Shown: positions 51,115-59,785 of the stretch, piece after piece
How positions within the stretch are numbered: position 1 is the stretch's first letter
Layout: the number at the start of each line of letters is the position of its first letter
Source of the DNA: Uliginosibacterium paludis
Lineage (GTDB): Bacteria; Pseudomonadota; Gammaproteobacteria; Burkholderiales; Rhodocyclaceae
Direction: 5' to 3'
Assembly: GCF_039631355.1 (NCBI RefSeq)
Contig: NZ_JBDIVF010000012.1
Coordinates: 20,507 to 84,506 of the forward strand
Length of the DNA: 64,000 bases
Translations under genes and position numbers: made by a program
The notes under the pieces: generated by a model
The model's database searches: none
What the model saw: only the letters and a program-made list of their open reading frames with translations
Told to the model about the DNA's origin: nothing

Positions 51115-52809
51115 ATGAGCGAACGTGAAATCCTTCTGTCCATCCGCCAGCTGAGGGTGGCTTTCCGCCAGGAAGACGGTGGCCGCTTCGAGGCGCTCAA
51201 GGGCATCGACCTCGACATTCCCGCGCACCGCACGGTGGCGCTGGTCGGCGAGTCCGGCTCGGGCAAGTCCGTCACCTCGATGGCGATCATGCGCCTGCTG
51301 CCGCAATACGGCTGCGAGATTGATCCTGCGAGCCAAGTCCTCTTTGCCGGCCGCGATCTGCTCAAGGCCACGCCGGCCGAGATGCGCGCGCTGCGCGGGC
51401 GAGACATTACGATGATCTTCCAGGAGCCGATGAGCTCGCTGAACCCGGTCTATACCGTGGGCGACCAGATCGCCGAGACCCTCATGCTGCATGAGGCGCT
51501 GAGCCGCTCCGCGGCCTGGCAACGCGCGATCGAACTGCTGCAGGAAGTCGGTCTGCCCGATCCGGAAAAGCGCGCCCGCGCCTATCCGCATCAGCTCTCG
51601 GGCGGCCAGCAGCAGCGCGTGATGATTGCCATCGCGATTGCCTGCAAGCCCAAGCTGCTGATTGCTGACGAACCCACCACCGCGCTGGACGTGACGATCC
51701 AGAAACAGATTCTGGAGCTGCTCGCGGGCCTGCAGAAGAAGCACGGCATGTCGGTGCTCTTCATCACCCACGATCTCGGCGTGGTCGGCGAGTTCGCCGA
51801 CGAGGTGATCGTCATGCGTCATGGCGAGATCCGCGAGCAGGGCAGTGCGCAGCAGGTGTTCGAGGCGCCACAGGATGCTTACACCCGCGCGCTGATCGCG
51901 TGTCGGCCCTCGGTGGCACACCGGCCCGAGCGACTGGCGGTGATCGAGGATTTCCTGCGCCCCGAGCCCTATGTGCAGCCGCCCGAACGCGCGCGCGGCT
52001 ATGCGCAGGACGATGCCGTCGCACTGGAAGTGCAGGGGCTGTGCGTGAATTTCGACATCCGCGAAGGGCTCTTCCGCAAGCGCAAGTTCGAGGCGGTGAA
52101 GAACGTTTCCTTCAAGCTTGCCAAGGGCCGTACGCTCGGCATCGTGGGCGAATCCGGCTCGGGCAAGACCACGGTCGGCCTCGCGCTGATGCGGCTGCGC
52201 GAAGTTGCAGCCGGCAAGGCCCTGTTCCACGGGCAGGACATTCTCGCGATGAACGAGCGCGAATTCATGGACTACAAGCGGCGCATCCAGATCGTCTTCC
52301 AGAATCCCTATGCCTCGCTCAATCCGCGCTTCACGGTCGGCAGCATCCTCACCGAGCCGATGCAGCTGCATGGCATCGGCGCAAACCGTGCCGAGCGCGA
52401 GCAGCTCGCCCGCGAACTGCTGGACCGTGTCGGCCTGCCGGCGCGCTCGATGGAAAAATATGCGCACGAGTTTTCCGGCGGCCAGCGTCAGCGCATCGCG
52501 ATAGCGCGCTGTCTCTCGCTCAAGCCGGAGATCCTGATCTGCGACGAGTCGGTGTCGGCGCTGGATGTGTCGGTGCAGGCGCAGGTGCTCAATCTGCTGC
52601 AGGATCTGCAGGACGAGTTCGGCCTCTCCTACCTCTTCATCTCGCACGACCTTGCGGTGGTGCGCCACATCTCCGATCAGGTGATGGTGATGAACAAGGG
52701 CGAGGTGGTGGAGCAGGCGGATGCTGACAGCATTTATCGCGCGCCTGCCAGCGACTATACCCGCCGTCTGCTGGCCTCGATTCCACAAGGCTGGTCCGCC
52801 GCGGCCTGA
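51115..52809 (+). CDS. fused dual ATP-binding protein of the peptide transporter (OppD-OppF / YejF type)
   Basis: 564 residues with two complete nucleotide-binding domains. First: Walker A GESGSGKS (about 43-50), signature LSGGQQQRV, Walker B LLIADEPTTALD. Second from about 300: Walker A GESGSGKTT, signature FSGGQRQRIAIA, Walker B ILICDESVSALD. Each is followed by the oligopeptide-type C-terminal extension (AQDAYTRALI-like and ASDYTRRLLASIPQ). A single-chain ATPase pair is typical of the Yej and Gsi types. Last gene of the locus; a strong hairpin follows at 52819. Confidence 0.96.
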   Translation: MSEREILLSIRQLRVAFRQEDGGRFEALKGIDLDIPAHRTVALVGESGSGKSVTSMAIMRLLPQYGCEIDPASQVLFAGRDLLKATPAEMRALRGRDITMIFQEPMSSLNPVYTVGDQIAETLMLHEALSRSAAWQRAIELLQEVGLPDPEKRARAYPHQLSGGQQQRVMIAIAIACKPKLLIADEPTTALDVTIQKQILELLAGLQKKHGMSVLFITHDLGVVGEFADEVIVMRHGEIREQGSAQQVFEAPQDAYTRALIACRPSVAHRPERLAVIEDFLRPEPYVQPPERARGYAQDDAVALEVQGLCVNFDIREGLFRKRKFEAVKNVSFKLAKGRTLGIVGESGSGKTTVGLALMRLREVAAGKALFHGQDILAMNEREFMDYKRRIQIVFQNPYASLNPRFTVGSILTEPMQLHGIGANRAEREQLARELLDRVGLPARSMEKYAHEFSGGQRQRIAIARCLSLKPEILICDESVSALDVSVQAQVLNLLQDLQDEFGLSYLFISHDLAVVRHISDQVMVMNKGEVVEQADADSIYRAPASDYTRRLLASIPQGWSAAA

Positions 52810-52818
52810 GCGCTGAAT

Positions 52819-52847
52819 GCCCCGCGGCCGCCTGGCGGCCGCGGGGC
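52819..52847 (+). terminator. strong hairpin ending the peptide transporter operon
   Basis: 13-bp perfect GC stem (GCCCCGCGGCCGC / GCGGCCGCGGGGC) with loop CTG, 10 nt after the stop. No T-run, but the stem is exceptionally stable. Confidence 0.65.
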
Positions 52848-53042
52848 AGGCGACCGGCGAGCCAAGGATCCGCCGGGTCGGACCGCGCGCGTGGCAGCGC
52901 GCGTTCTGCCGGCGCACCGCCGCGATGCATGCGCTCCCCTGGCGGGTCCGGAAACCTGCGGCCACGGTTCAGGCGGATGCGCATCGCATTCGCGACCCGG
53001 CCACGGCGTGTGGAGCATCCTGACGACGGGGTCACAAACATG

Positions 53043-53078
53043 AAAAAAGCCGCAGAGCTCAAGGCTGTGCGGCTTTTT
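53043..53078. terminator. bidirectional terminator between opp operon and tRNA-Ala
   Basis: AAAAAGCCGCA / TGCGGCTTTTT stem with an A-run on one side and a T-run on the other, so it can act for either strand. It closes the tRNA gene on the minus strand. Confidence 0.8.
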
Positions 53079-53112
53079 GGTGCCGTCACGGAATGTCGTG
53101 ACGACGAATCGG

Positions 53113-53188
<76 letters not shown>

Positions 53189-53266
53189 ACGCGTGCCGAG
53201 CATTCTAATGACTATCGGGCAGGCTTGCCAAGCGCGTTATCCTTGTGGATTACGCAGGAGGCCGGT

Positions 53267-53992
53267 GTGAGCGATTGGAGTCATCTGGAAAGCGCGGGCC
53301 GCAAGGCCGAATGGTGGGCGGGCGCGAAGGCCGAAGCGCCCTTGCTGCTGGGCGTGATTCCCTTCGGCCTGGTCTTCGGTGTGCTCGGTCTGCAAGCCGG
53401 TTTGCCGGCCTGGGCGGTGGTGGCCATGTCGTCGGTGGTGTTCGGTGGCTCGTCGCAGGTGGTGTTCGCACAGCTCTGGGGTGCGGCCGTGCCGGTGCCG
53501 GTGATTGTCGGAACGGTTGGCGTGGTGAATCTGCGGCATGCGCTCTACAGCGCCAGCATCGCCCATCTGCTGGGCGGACTGGGCCTGCGCTGGAAGCTGC
53601 TGCTGGCCTATCTGCTCACTGACGAAGCCTATATGGCGGCCGTGGGACGCTTGTCGGCCGGGCCGCAGACGCCTCACCGGCACTGGTTCCTGTTCGGTAC
53701 CGGCTTCACGCTGTGGGCCTGCTGGCAACTGGCCACGCTGGGCGGTGTGCTGGTCGGGGCGGTGATTCCCGCGGGCTGGTCGCTGGATTTCTCTATTGCG
53801 CTGACCTTCATTGCGCTGCTGGTGCCGGGGCTTCGCCGGCGCAGCGAACTCTTCGCCGCCGCGGTCGCTGCCACGGTGGCGCTGGCAGCCCAGGGCGTGC
53901 CCTACAAGCTCTGGATCGTGCTGGCGGCGCTGGCCGGCATGGCGGCCGGGATGGCGGCTCGCCGCTTCGACAGGAGGGCGCAAGATGAATGA
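53267..53992 (+). CDS. azlC: AzlC-family branched-chain amino acid exporter subunit
   Basis: 241 residues from GTG 53267, placed 6 nt after AGGAG; TTG 53225 would add 14 residues but has no ribosome site. Several membrane helices with the AzlC marks APLLLGVIPFGLVFGVLGLQ, SSVVFGGSSQVVFAQLWG, GVVNLRHALYSASIA and LLTDEAYMAAVGR. AzlCD/YgaZH export valine and other branched-chain amino acids or their analogues. It overlaps azlD by 8 bp. Confidence 0.95.
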   Translation: MSDWSHLESAGRKAEWWAGAKAEAPLLLGVIPFGLVFGVLGLQAGLPAWAVVAMSSVVFGGSSQVVFAQLWGAAVPVPVIVGTVGVVNLRHALYSASIAHLLGGLGLRWKLLLAYLLTDEAYMAAVGRLSAGPQTPHRHWFLFGTGFTLWACWQLATLGGVLVGAVIPAGWSLDFSIALTFIALLVPGLRRRSELFAAAVAATVALAAQGVPYKLWIVLAALAGMAAGMAARRFDRRAQDE

Positions 53993-54314
53993 CACCTTTC
54001 TGCTTTGTCTTGCAATGCTGGCCGGCGGTCTGATCACTTTTGCAACACGCGCACTTTTTCTGATGAGCGGCGAGCGCTTCCGTCCGGGGCCACGTTTCCG
54101 TGCCTTGCTGGCGTATGTTCCCGCTTCCGTGCTGGCCGCGCTGATCGCGCCGGAGGTGTTCATCCAGCAGGGCCGACTGGCGCCATTGCTTGAAAACCCG
54201 CGCTTCTGGGCAGGTTTTCTGGCGGCGCTGGTTGCGTATTTCACCCGTAGCGTACTCGCCACGATCGCGATCGGGCTGCTCGCGCTCTGGCTCTTCCAGG
54301 CGCTGCTTTCCTGA
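53985..54314 (+). CDS. azlD: AzlD-family small subunit
   Basis: 109 residues from ATG 53985, overlapping the azlC end; AGGAG at 53972-53976. About four membrane helices with LAGGLITFATRALFLM, LLAYVPASVLAALIAPEVF and AALVAYFTRSVLATIAIGL. The required partner of AzlC. Confidence 0.94.
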   Translation: MNDTFLLCLAMLAGGLITFATRALFLMSGERFRPGPRFRALLAYVPASVLAALIAPEVFIQQGRLAPLLENPRFWAGFLAALVAYFTRSVLATIAIGLLALWLFQALLS

Positions 54315-54425
54315 TCCGGCATTAGGGTTTCTGACTATTTGTTTTGTAAGACGATGTCATGACGATGCCTGACGAATGAACGGGCATTACCGGCGAGGGC
54401 CGGTGCCCGGCATACGGGGGGAGTC

Positions 54426-55409
54426 ATGAAAAGAAGAGAAGTGGTGCTGGGTGCGTTCGCCTTGCTGGCGGGCCTGTTTGCCCAGGTTTCCGGCGCGAAG
54501 GAGTTCATGCTGGCGGATGTGCATCCGCCGGGCCATCTGATGATCCAGGTGGAGGAGCGGATGGCGACGCGTCTGGCCGAAACGAGCAAGGGGGCTCTGC
54601 AGATCCAGCTCCGGCACAGCGGCCAGATGGGGGGGGAGGGCGAGGCCTGGGAGAAGGTGAAGGCCGGCTCGCTCGACATGGCACGCGTGAATCTGGCCCA
54701 GCTGGCCAAGGACATGCCGGCGGTGAAGCTGCTGAGCCTGCCTTACCTCTTCCGCAGTCGCGAACACATGTGGCGCGTACTGGGCGGCGATTTCGGCAAG
54801 CGCATCCGCAAGGAGGCCGAGCAGAATGGCGCAGTCGTGCTGACCTACTACGATAGCGGCACGCGTTCGTTCTACAGCAGCAAGCGCAGCATCCGCAGCC
54901 TGGCGGATTTCAAGGGCCTGCGCATCCGCGTGCAGGATTCGCCGGTCTACAAGGATCTGATCAGCCAGCTGGGCGCAACGCCGGTCGTGCTGCCGTATGA
55001 CAAGGTGGCAGATGCCTTCCAGAGTGGCGAGATCGATGCGGCGGAAAACAACACACCGTCCTATGTGTCCAGTGGTCACTACAAGATCGCCAGGTATTAC
55101 AGTCTGGACGAGCACTCTTCGGTGCCCGAGGTGCTGGTGATTTCGAAGAAGACCTGGTCAAGCCTGAGCGAGGCCGAGCAGAAGGCGCTCGAGCATGCTG
55201 CCAGTGATTCGTCGGACTTCATGAAGAAGCTGTGGGCGGACAGCGAGACGCAGTCTCTGGCCAAGGCGAAGAAGGAAGGCGCCGTGGTGGTGGAGAAGAG
55301 CCAGATCGCCATGGCCGGCATCGAAGGCTATGCGGTGAAGCTCTATTCCAAATACATCACCGACAGCGCGGATCTTGAAACCGTGCTGGCCATCCTGCGG
55401 GTGAAATGA
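54426..55409 (+). CDS. dctP: TRAP transporter substrate-binding protein (DctP family)
   Basis: 327 residues with a strong ribosome site (GGGGGGAG). Signal peptide 1-24 (VVLGAFALLAGLFAQVSGA). DctP fold: KLLSLPYLFRSREHMWRVLG, LADFKGLRIRVQDSPVYKDL, the conserved Arg for the carboxylate (LRIRV), and GEIDAAENNTPSYVSSGHYK. It binds an organic acid in the periplasm. The membrane subunits DctQM are not adjacent, so this is an orphan binding protein. Confidence 0.93.
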   Translation: MKRREVVLGAFALLAGLFAQVSGAKEFMLADVHPPGHLMIQVEERMATRLAETSKGALQIQLRHSGQMGGEGEAWEKVKAGSLDMARVNLAQLAKDMPAVKLLSLPYLFRSREHMWRVLGGDFGKRIRKEAEQNGAVVLTYYDSGTRSFYSSKRSIRSLADFKGLRIRVQDSPVYKDLISQLGATPVVLPYDKVADAFQSGEIDAAENNTPSYVSSGHYKIARYYSLDEHSSVPEVLVISKKTWSSLSEAEQKALEHAASDSSDFMKKLWADSETQSLAKAKKEGAVVVEKSQIAMAGIEGYAVKLYSKYITDSADLETVLAILRVK

Positions 55410-55448
55410 TGCGTTGGGCGACCCGGGCCTCGCCGGGGCGCTCGCGTG

Positions 55449-56045
55449 TCACTGGCCGGCGAGCAGCAGCTTGAGGTCCGCCGCGACGCGCTCCGGCGTT
55501 TCGCCGTGGCGTGCGAAAAGGCGGGTACGGCCATCCGGCCCGAAGATGTAGCAGCCGGCGGTGTGGTCGATGGTGTAGTGGCCGCCGGCGATGTCGCCCT
55601 TCTTTTCGTAAAAGACCTTGAAGGCCTTGGCAACGGCTGCGATCTCCGCATCGCTGCCGCTCAGGGCAAGGAAGCCCGGGTCGAACGCCTGCATGTAGGC
55701 GCCAAGCTGCTGCGGGGTGTCGCGGGCGGGATCCACGCTGACGAAAAGCACTTGCACGCGGCTGGCATCCGGCCCGAGGGCGGCGAGCGCTTCCTTGAGC
55801 ATCATGAGGCTGGTGGGGCATACATCGGGGCAGTTGGTGTATCCGAAAAAGACGACCACGGCCTTGCCGGCGAAGTCCGCCATCGTGCGTGGCCTGCCAT
55901 GATGGTCGGTGAGCCGGAGCGCGGCGCCCATGTCGGAGCCGCTGATGTCGGTGGTATTGAAGCGCGGGCCGCGCTGGCAGCCGGTCAGGCCCAGCAGGGC
56001 CAGACCGCAGGCGGCGGCGATGATCCGGCGACGATCAGGCTGCAT
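55449..56045 (-). CDS. SCO1/SenC family copper chaperone-like protein
   Basis: 198 residues with an N-terminal lipoprotein-like signal (IIAAACGLALLGLTGC). Thioredoxin-like SCO fold: FFGYTNCPDVCPTSLMMLKE carries CxxxC; FVSVDPARDTPQQLGAYMQA follows, and a His ligand lies in YTIDHTAGCYI. SCO proteins deliver copper to the CuA site of cytochrome oxidase. It starts 2 nt after the mpl stop on the minus strand, so the two are coupled although their roles differ. Confidence 0.94.
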   Translation of the reverse strand: MQPDRRRIIAAACGLALLGLTGCQRGPRFNTTDISGSDMGAALRLTDHHGRPRTMADFAGKAVVVFFGYTNCPDVCPTSLMMLKEALAALGPDASRVQVLFVSVDPARDTPQQLGAYMQAFDPGFLALSGSDAEIAAVAKAFKVFYEKKGDIAGGHYTIDHTAGCYIFGPDGRTRLFARHGETPERVAADLKLLLAGQ

Positions 56046-56047
56046 GC

Positions 56048-57400
56048 TCAGGCCTTTCGTGCCAGGGCTTCGAGCAGCTTGTCATGCACGCCGCCGAAGC
56101 CTCCGTTACTCATGACCAGGATCTGGTCGCCGTCATGCGCTTCTGCGGTAACCGCGCTCACCAGACGCTCCAGGTCGTCGAAGCATTGTGCCTTGCCACC
56201 CAGCGGCTGCAGGGCTTCGGCAGCATCCCAGCCCAGATTCTTCGCGAAGCAGAACACGCGGTCGGCGTCGCTCAGGCTGCCCGGCAGCTGGCTCTTCATG
56301 GCGCCGAGCTTCATCGTGTTGGATCGTGGCTCCAGCACCGCCAGGATGCGGCGGCTGCCGATGCGCCGGCGCAGGCCGGATACCGTGGTGGCAATGGCGG
56401 TAGGGTGATGGGCGAAGTCGTCATAGACCGTCACGCCGCGCGCCGTGCCACGCGCTTCCAGCCGGCGCTTGACGCCGGCAAAGCGGGAGAGCGCGCTGGC
56501 GGCACTGGCCGGCGTGATGCCGACGTGGCGAGCCGCCGCCATGGCGGCCAGGGCATTCATCCGGTTGTGCTGGCCGGCCAGAGGCAGCACGCAATCGGCC
56601 ACCTCCTCGCCATCAAGCGAGAAGCGGACATGATCGCGGCCGTCATCCTCGGCGACCTGCCAGCCGCCCGTGCCGCCGAAGCGCTCAAGCTCGCTCCAGC
56701 AGCCACGGCTGATGACCCGGTCGAGGCTGGCTTCGGCGCCGTAGGCGATGATCCGGCCCTGGCCCGGAACGGTACGGACCAGATGGTGGAACTGGGTTTC
56801 GATGGCGGCGAGATCGGGGAAAATGTCGGCGTGGTCGTATTCGAGGTTGTTGAGGATCACCGTGCGCGGGCGGTAGTGCACGAACTTGCTGCGCTTGTCG
56901 CAGAACGCTGTGTCGTATTCGTCCGCCTCGACCACGAAGAAAGGGGTGTCGGTCAGACGCGCCGAGATCCCGAAATTGCTGGCCACGCCGCCGATCAGGA
57001 AGCCCGGGTTCATGCCGCAGTCTTCGAGGATCCAGGCCAGCAGCGAGCTGGTGGTGGTCTTGCCGTGAGTGCCGGCGACTGCCAGCACCCACTTGCCCTG
57101 CAGGATGTTGTCGGCCAGCCACTGCGGGCCGGAGGTGTAAGGCAGACCCTTGTCCAGGATCGCTTCGAGCAGCGGGTTGCCACGCGAGACGGCGTTGCCG
57201 ACGACGAACAGGTCGGGCTGCATGGCGAGCTGATCCGGCGAGTAGCCCTCGATCAGCGCGATGCCCTGTTCGACAAGCTGCGTGCTCATCGGTGGATAGA
57301 CATTTGCATCGCAACCGGTGACGGTATGGCCCGCCTGCCGTGCCAGCAGGGCGATGCCGCCCATGAAGGTGCCGCAGATGCCAAGGATGTGGATGTGCAT
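56048..57400 (-). CDS. mpl: UDP-N-acetylmuramate:L-alanyl-gamma-D-glutamyl-meso-diaminopimelate ligase
   Basis: 450 residues, the usual length of Mpl. Mur-ligase motifs: ILGICGTFMGGIALLARQAG, ATP-binding AGTHGKTTTSSLLAWIL, FFVVEADEYDTAFCDKRSKF, NLEYDHADIFPD, and the third-domain VYDDFAHHPTAIATT. It joins recovered murein tripeptide to UDP-MurNAc for peptidoglycan recycling in the cytoplasm. It is divergent from the hypothetical gene at 57460 over 59 bp. Confidence 0.97.
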   Translation of the reverse strand: MHIHILGICGTFMGGIALLARQAGHTVTGCDANVYPPMSTQLVEQGIALIEGYSPDQLAMQPDLFVVGNAVSRGNPLLEAILDKGLPYTSGPQWLADNILQGKWVLAVAGTHGKTTTSSLLAWILEDCGMNPGFLIGGVASNFGISARLTDTPFFVVEADEYDTAFCDKRSKFVHYRPRTVILNNLEYDHADIFPDLAAIETQFHHLVRTVPGQGRIIAYGAEASLDRVISRGCWSELERFGGTGGWQVAEDDGRDHVRFSLDGEEVADCVLPLAGQHNRMNALAAMAAARHVGITPASAASALSRFAGVKRRLEARGTARGVTVYDDFAHHPTAIATTVSGLRRRIGSRRILAVLEPRSNTMKLGAMKSQLPGSLSDADRVFCFAKNLGWDAAEALQPLGGKAQCFDDLERLVSAVTAEAHDGDQILVMSNGGFGGVHDKLLEALARKA

Positions 57401-57459
57401 GGTTGGGCGCGTGTCCGGCGTGTGTAGAATGGGCCTGATTCTACCGCCTGCGAGCCATC

Positions 57460-58083
57460 ATGCCTGCCCGCCCGAATACGACCGACAGTGTTCTCGGTGA
57501 TCTGCGCCGCAGTATTGCGGCCCATGCTGCCCGGCTGATCGCCGAAGAAGGTATCGAGGACTACGCCTTTGCCAAGCGCAAGGCGGCCCGGCAGCTGGGG
57601 GTGCCCGAGAAAGACCTGCCCAGCAACGCCGAGGTGGAGGAGGCGCTGCGCGAGTGGCGATCCCTGTTCAGTGACGAAACGGATCTGGAGCGGCTCGAGC
57701 AGATGCGCGCGGCTGCGCTGGTCGTGCTGCGGCTGCTGGCGCCGTTCCGGCCTTACGTGACCGGCGCCGTCATCGACGGACTGGTCGATGCCTTCTCAGA
57801 AGTCGAGATCGACGTCTATGCCGACAGCGCAAAGGATGTCGAGATCTTCCTGCTCGGACGCGACGTACCCTACGAGCACAAGGAAGTGCGCAGCACCGGC
57901 TTCGAGGCGCCGGAGGCGATTCTCGTCTTCGAATGCGATGAGGTGCCGGTCAAGGTTTATGTGCACAACCATGTTGCCGAGCGGACGCCGCGCAGGCATC
58001 ACAACGGCACGGTCCAGGAGCGCTTGCGGCTGGAAGGCTTCGAAAGCCTGCTCGGAATGAGGACGCATGCCACGCAGGCCTGA
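57460..58083 (+). CDS. conserved hypothetical protein, possible nucleotidyltransferase fold
   Basis: 207 residues, no signal peptide. The N-terminal half is helical (SIAAHAARLIAEEGIEDYAF, KRKAARQLGVPEKDLPSNAE). The middle has GAVIDGLVDAFSEVEIDVYA, then DSAKDVEIFLLGRDVPYEHK, with acidic pairs that vaguely recall small nucleotidyltransferases; this is a weak inference. I recall similar proteins next to mpl in related genomes. The start of the tlpA-like gene overlaps its end by 17 bp. A TAGAAT box at 57425 may be its -10. Confidence 0.8.
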   Translation: MPARPNTTDSVLGDLRRSIAAHAARLIAEEGIEDYAFAKRKAARQLGVPEKDLPSNAEVEEALREWRSLFSDETDLERLEQMRAAALVVLRLLAPFRPYVTGAVIDGLVDAFSEVEIDVYADSAKDVEIFLLGRDVPYEHKEVRSTGFEAPEAILVFECDEVPVKVYVHNHVAERTPRRHHNGTVQERLRLEGFESLLGMRTHATQA

Positions 58084-58612
58084 GTGGCTGGTCTCGATCG
58101 CGGCAGGCGTGGCCGTGCTGACCGGGGCGCTGTGGTGGTTTGCCGCCCGCCCGGCGGGGCCGGATCCTGCCGTTACCCGACTGCTGGGCGAGCGGATGAG
58201 CGATCTTTCCGGTCGCGAGGCAACGCTTGCTCCCTGGCGCGGCCACTACCTGCTGGTGAATTTCTGGGCGAGCTGGTGTGCGCCCTGCCGGGAGGAAATG
58301 CCGCTGCTTGATGCGTTTGCCGGCGGGAATCCGCCGGATGGCGTGCGCGTGTTGGGAATCGCCTGGGATTCGGCCGAAAATGTCGCCAGCTACCTGAAAC
58401 AGTCGCCGGTTTCCTATCCGGTCCTGATCTCCGGCAGCCGGACCTCCGCCCTGATGGATGCGCTCGGCAATACGTCCCGCGGCCTGCCTTTCAGTGTCCT
58501 GATCAGTCCCGATGGACGCCTGCTGGCAAGGCATGCCGGGGCGATGACGCGGGAAATGCTCGTTGCGTGGTTGCAAGACCATTCCCTACCGAATGGTGCG
58601 AACGTGAAGTGA
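58067..58612 (+). CDS. TlpA-family thioredoxin-like protein
   Basis: 181 residues; starts inside the preceding gene. A signal anchor at about 5-25 (VSIAAGVAVLTGALWWFAAR) exports the domain. Redox site NFWASWCAPCREEMPLLDAF (WCAPC). The cis-Pro region is NTSRGLPFSVLISPDGR. TlpA/ResA-like proteins reduce disulfides in the periplasm, often for cytochrome c or oxidase assembly; a partner SCO gene lies 2 kb away. Confidence 0.94.
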   Translation: MPRRPEWLVSIAAGVAVLTGALWWFAARPAGPDPAVTRLLGERMSDLSGREATLAPWRGHYLLVNFWASWCAPCREEMPLLDAFAGGNPPDGVRVLGIAWDSAENVASYLKQSPVSYPVLISGSRTSALMDALGNTSRGLPFSVLISPDGRLLARHAGAMTREMLVAWLQDHSLPNGANVK

Positions 58613-58653
58613 AAGATGGACAACGTGCAGCGAATTGCGGCAAACTCGCGGCC

Positions 58654-59166
58654 ATGAACAAAAGCTCGACCAGCAAGACAAAGCAGGCGGGGAAGGCCCG
58701 CAAGGCTGAATCTGCGGCCTACCGGGCACGGATTCTAGTCCTGCACGGCCCGAATCTGAACATGCTCGGTGTGCGTGAGCCCGGCGTCTATGGGCATACC
58801 ACGCTCGCCGACATCCATCGGGCCATGGAAGATCGTGCCAAGGCATCAGGTGCCCTGCTCGAATCCTTCCAGAGCAACCATGAAGGCGAACTCATCGATC
58901 GTCTGCATGCGGCCTATACCGAAGGCGTCGATTTCATCATCATCAATCCCGCCGGTCTCGGTCATACCAGCGTTTCGCTGCGCGATGCGCTGGCGGCTGT
59001 CGCAATCCCGTTCGTTGAAGTGCATCTGTCGAACGTGCATGCCCGCGAGCCTTTCCGCCATCACACCTACACCTCGTCCATCGCGGTTGGCGTGATTTGC
59101 GGTCTTGGCGCCGAGGGCTATCAGTACGCCGTCGATTTTGCGCTCAACAAGCTGCTGGCGGGCTGA
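58654..59166 (+). CDS. aroQ: type II 3-dehydroquinate dehydratase
   Basis: 170 residues from ATG 58654, with a Lys/Ser-rich N-terminal extension of about 25 residues not seen in most AroQ. Core motifs: LVLHGPNLNMLGVREPGVYG with the catalytic Tyr region, ESFQSNHEGELIDRLHAAY, IINPAGLGHTSVSLRDAL, and VEVHLSNVHAREPFRHHTYT with the catalytic His. Makes 3-dehydroshikimate in the shikimate pathway. It precedes accBC, a common order in betaproteobacteria. Confidence 0.97.
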   Translation: MNKSSTSKTKQAGKARKAESAAYRARILVLHGPNLNMLGVREPGVYGHTTLADIHRAMEDRAKASGALLESFQSNHEGELIDRLHAAYTEGVDFIIINPAGLGHTSVSLRDALAAVAIPFVEVHLSNVHAREPFRHHTYTSSIAVGVICGLGAEGYQYAVDFALNKLLAG

Positions 59167-59221
59167 ACATCATTTGCTGGCGCGGCCGCAAGCCGCGCCA
59201 TTTTCATTTTTGGAGTGAGCC

Positions 59222-59683
59222 ATGGATCTCAGGAAACTCAAGAAACTCATCGACCTCGTGGAAGAGTCCGGCATTGCCGAACTCGAAGTCACCGAAGGCG
59301 AGGAGAAAGTACGCATCGCCAAGCACACCGCAGCGAGCGCCCAGATGAGCTATGTCACCCAGCTGCCCAGCGCTCCGGCAGCCGCTCCTGCTCCGGCTGC
59401 GGCCGCTCCCGTCGCCGCTGCGGCGCCGGCAGCGCCTGCCCAGCCCGAAGGCAATGTCGTCAAGTCCCCGATGGTGGGTACCTTCTACCGCTCTTCGGCG
59501 CCGGGTGCCAAGCCCTTTGCTGAAGTGGGCCAGAGCGTCAACGTCGGCGAAACCCTGTGCCTCATCGAGGCCATGAAGCTGATGAACGAGATCGAGTCGG
59601 ACGCCTCCGGTGTCATCAAGGCAATCCTGGTCGAGAACGGCCAGCCGGTCGAATTCGGTCAGCCGCTGTTCATCATTGGCTAA
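59222..59683 (+). CDS. accB: biotin carboxyl carrier protein of acetyl-CoA carboxylase
   Basis: 153 residues. The N-terminus (DLRKLKKLIDLVEESGIAEL) is followed by an Ala/Pro-rich linker (about 55-77) and the biotinyl domain: VKSPMVGTFYRSSAPGAKPF, the biotin-attachment motif EAMKLMNEIE (Lys), and VENGQPVEFGQPLFII. Subunit of the enzyme that makes malonyl-CoA for fatty acid synthesis. Confidence 0.98.
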   Translation: MDLRKLKKLIDLVEESGIAELEVTEGEEKVRIAKHTAASAQMSYVTQLPSAPAAAPAPAAAAPVAAAAPAAPAQPEGNVVKSPMVGTFYRSSAPGAKPFAEVGQSVNVGETLCLIEAMKLMNEIESDASGVIKAILVENGQPVEFGQPLFIIG

Positions 59684-59709
59684 TAGGAGGATGGGGCGTC
59701 GTGAGACGT

Positions 59710-59760
59710 GAGTCGGAAAAATCAGCAGTCGGCACCGACGACTGGAAACTGAGCCGACTC
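59710..59760. repeat. nested inverted repeats between accB and accC
   Basis: Outer arms GAGTCGG (59710-59716) and CCGACTC (59754-59760); inner arms CAGTCG (59726-59731) and CGACTG (59739-59744) with a 7-nt loop. The composition and the following ACTCCCCACTCCC-type text look like a dispersed genomic repeat rather than part of either gene. Confidence 0.5.
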
Positions 59761-59785
59761 CCCACTCCCTACTCCCCACAAAGAC

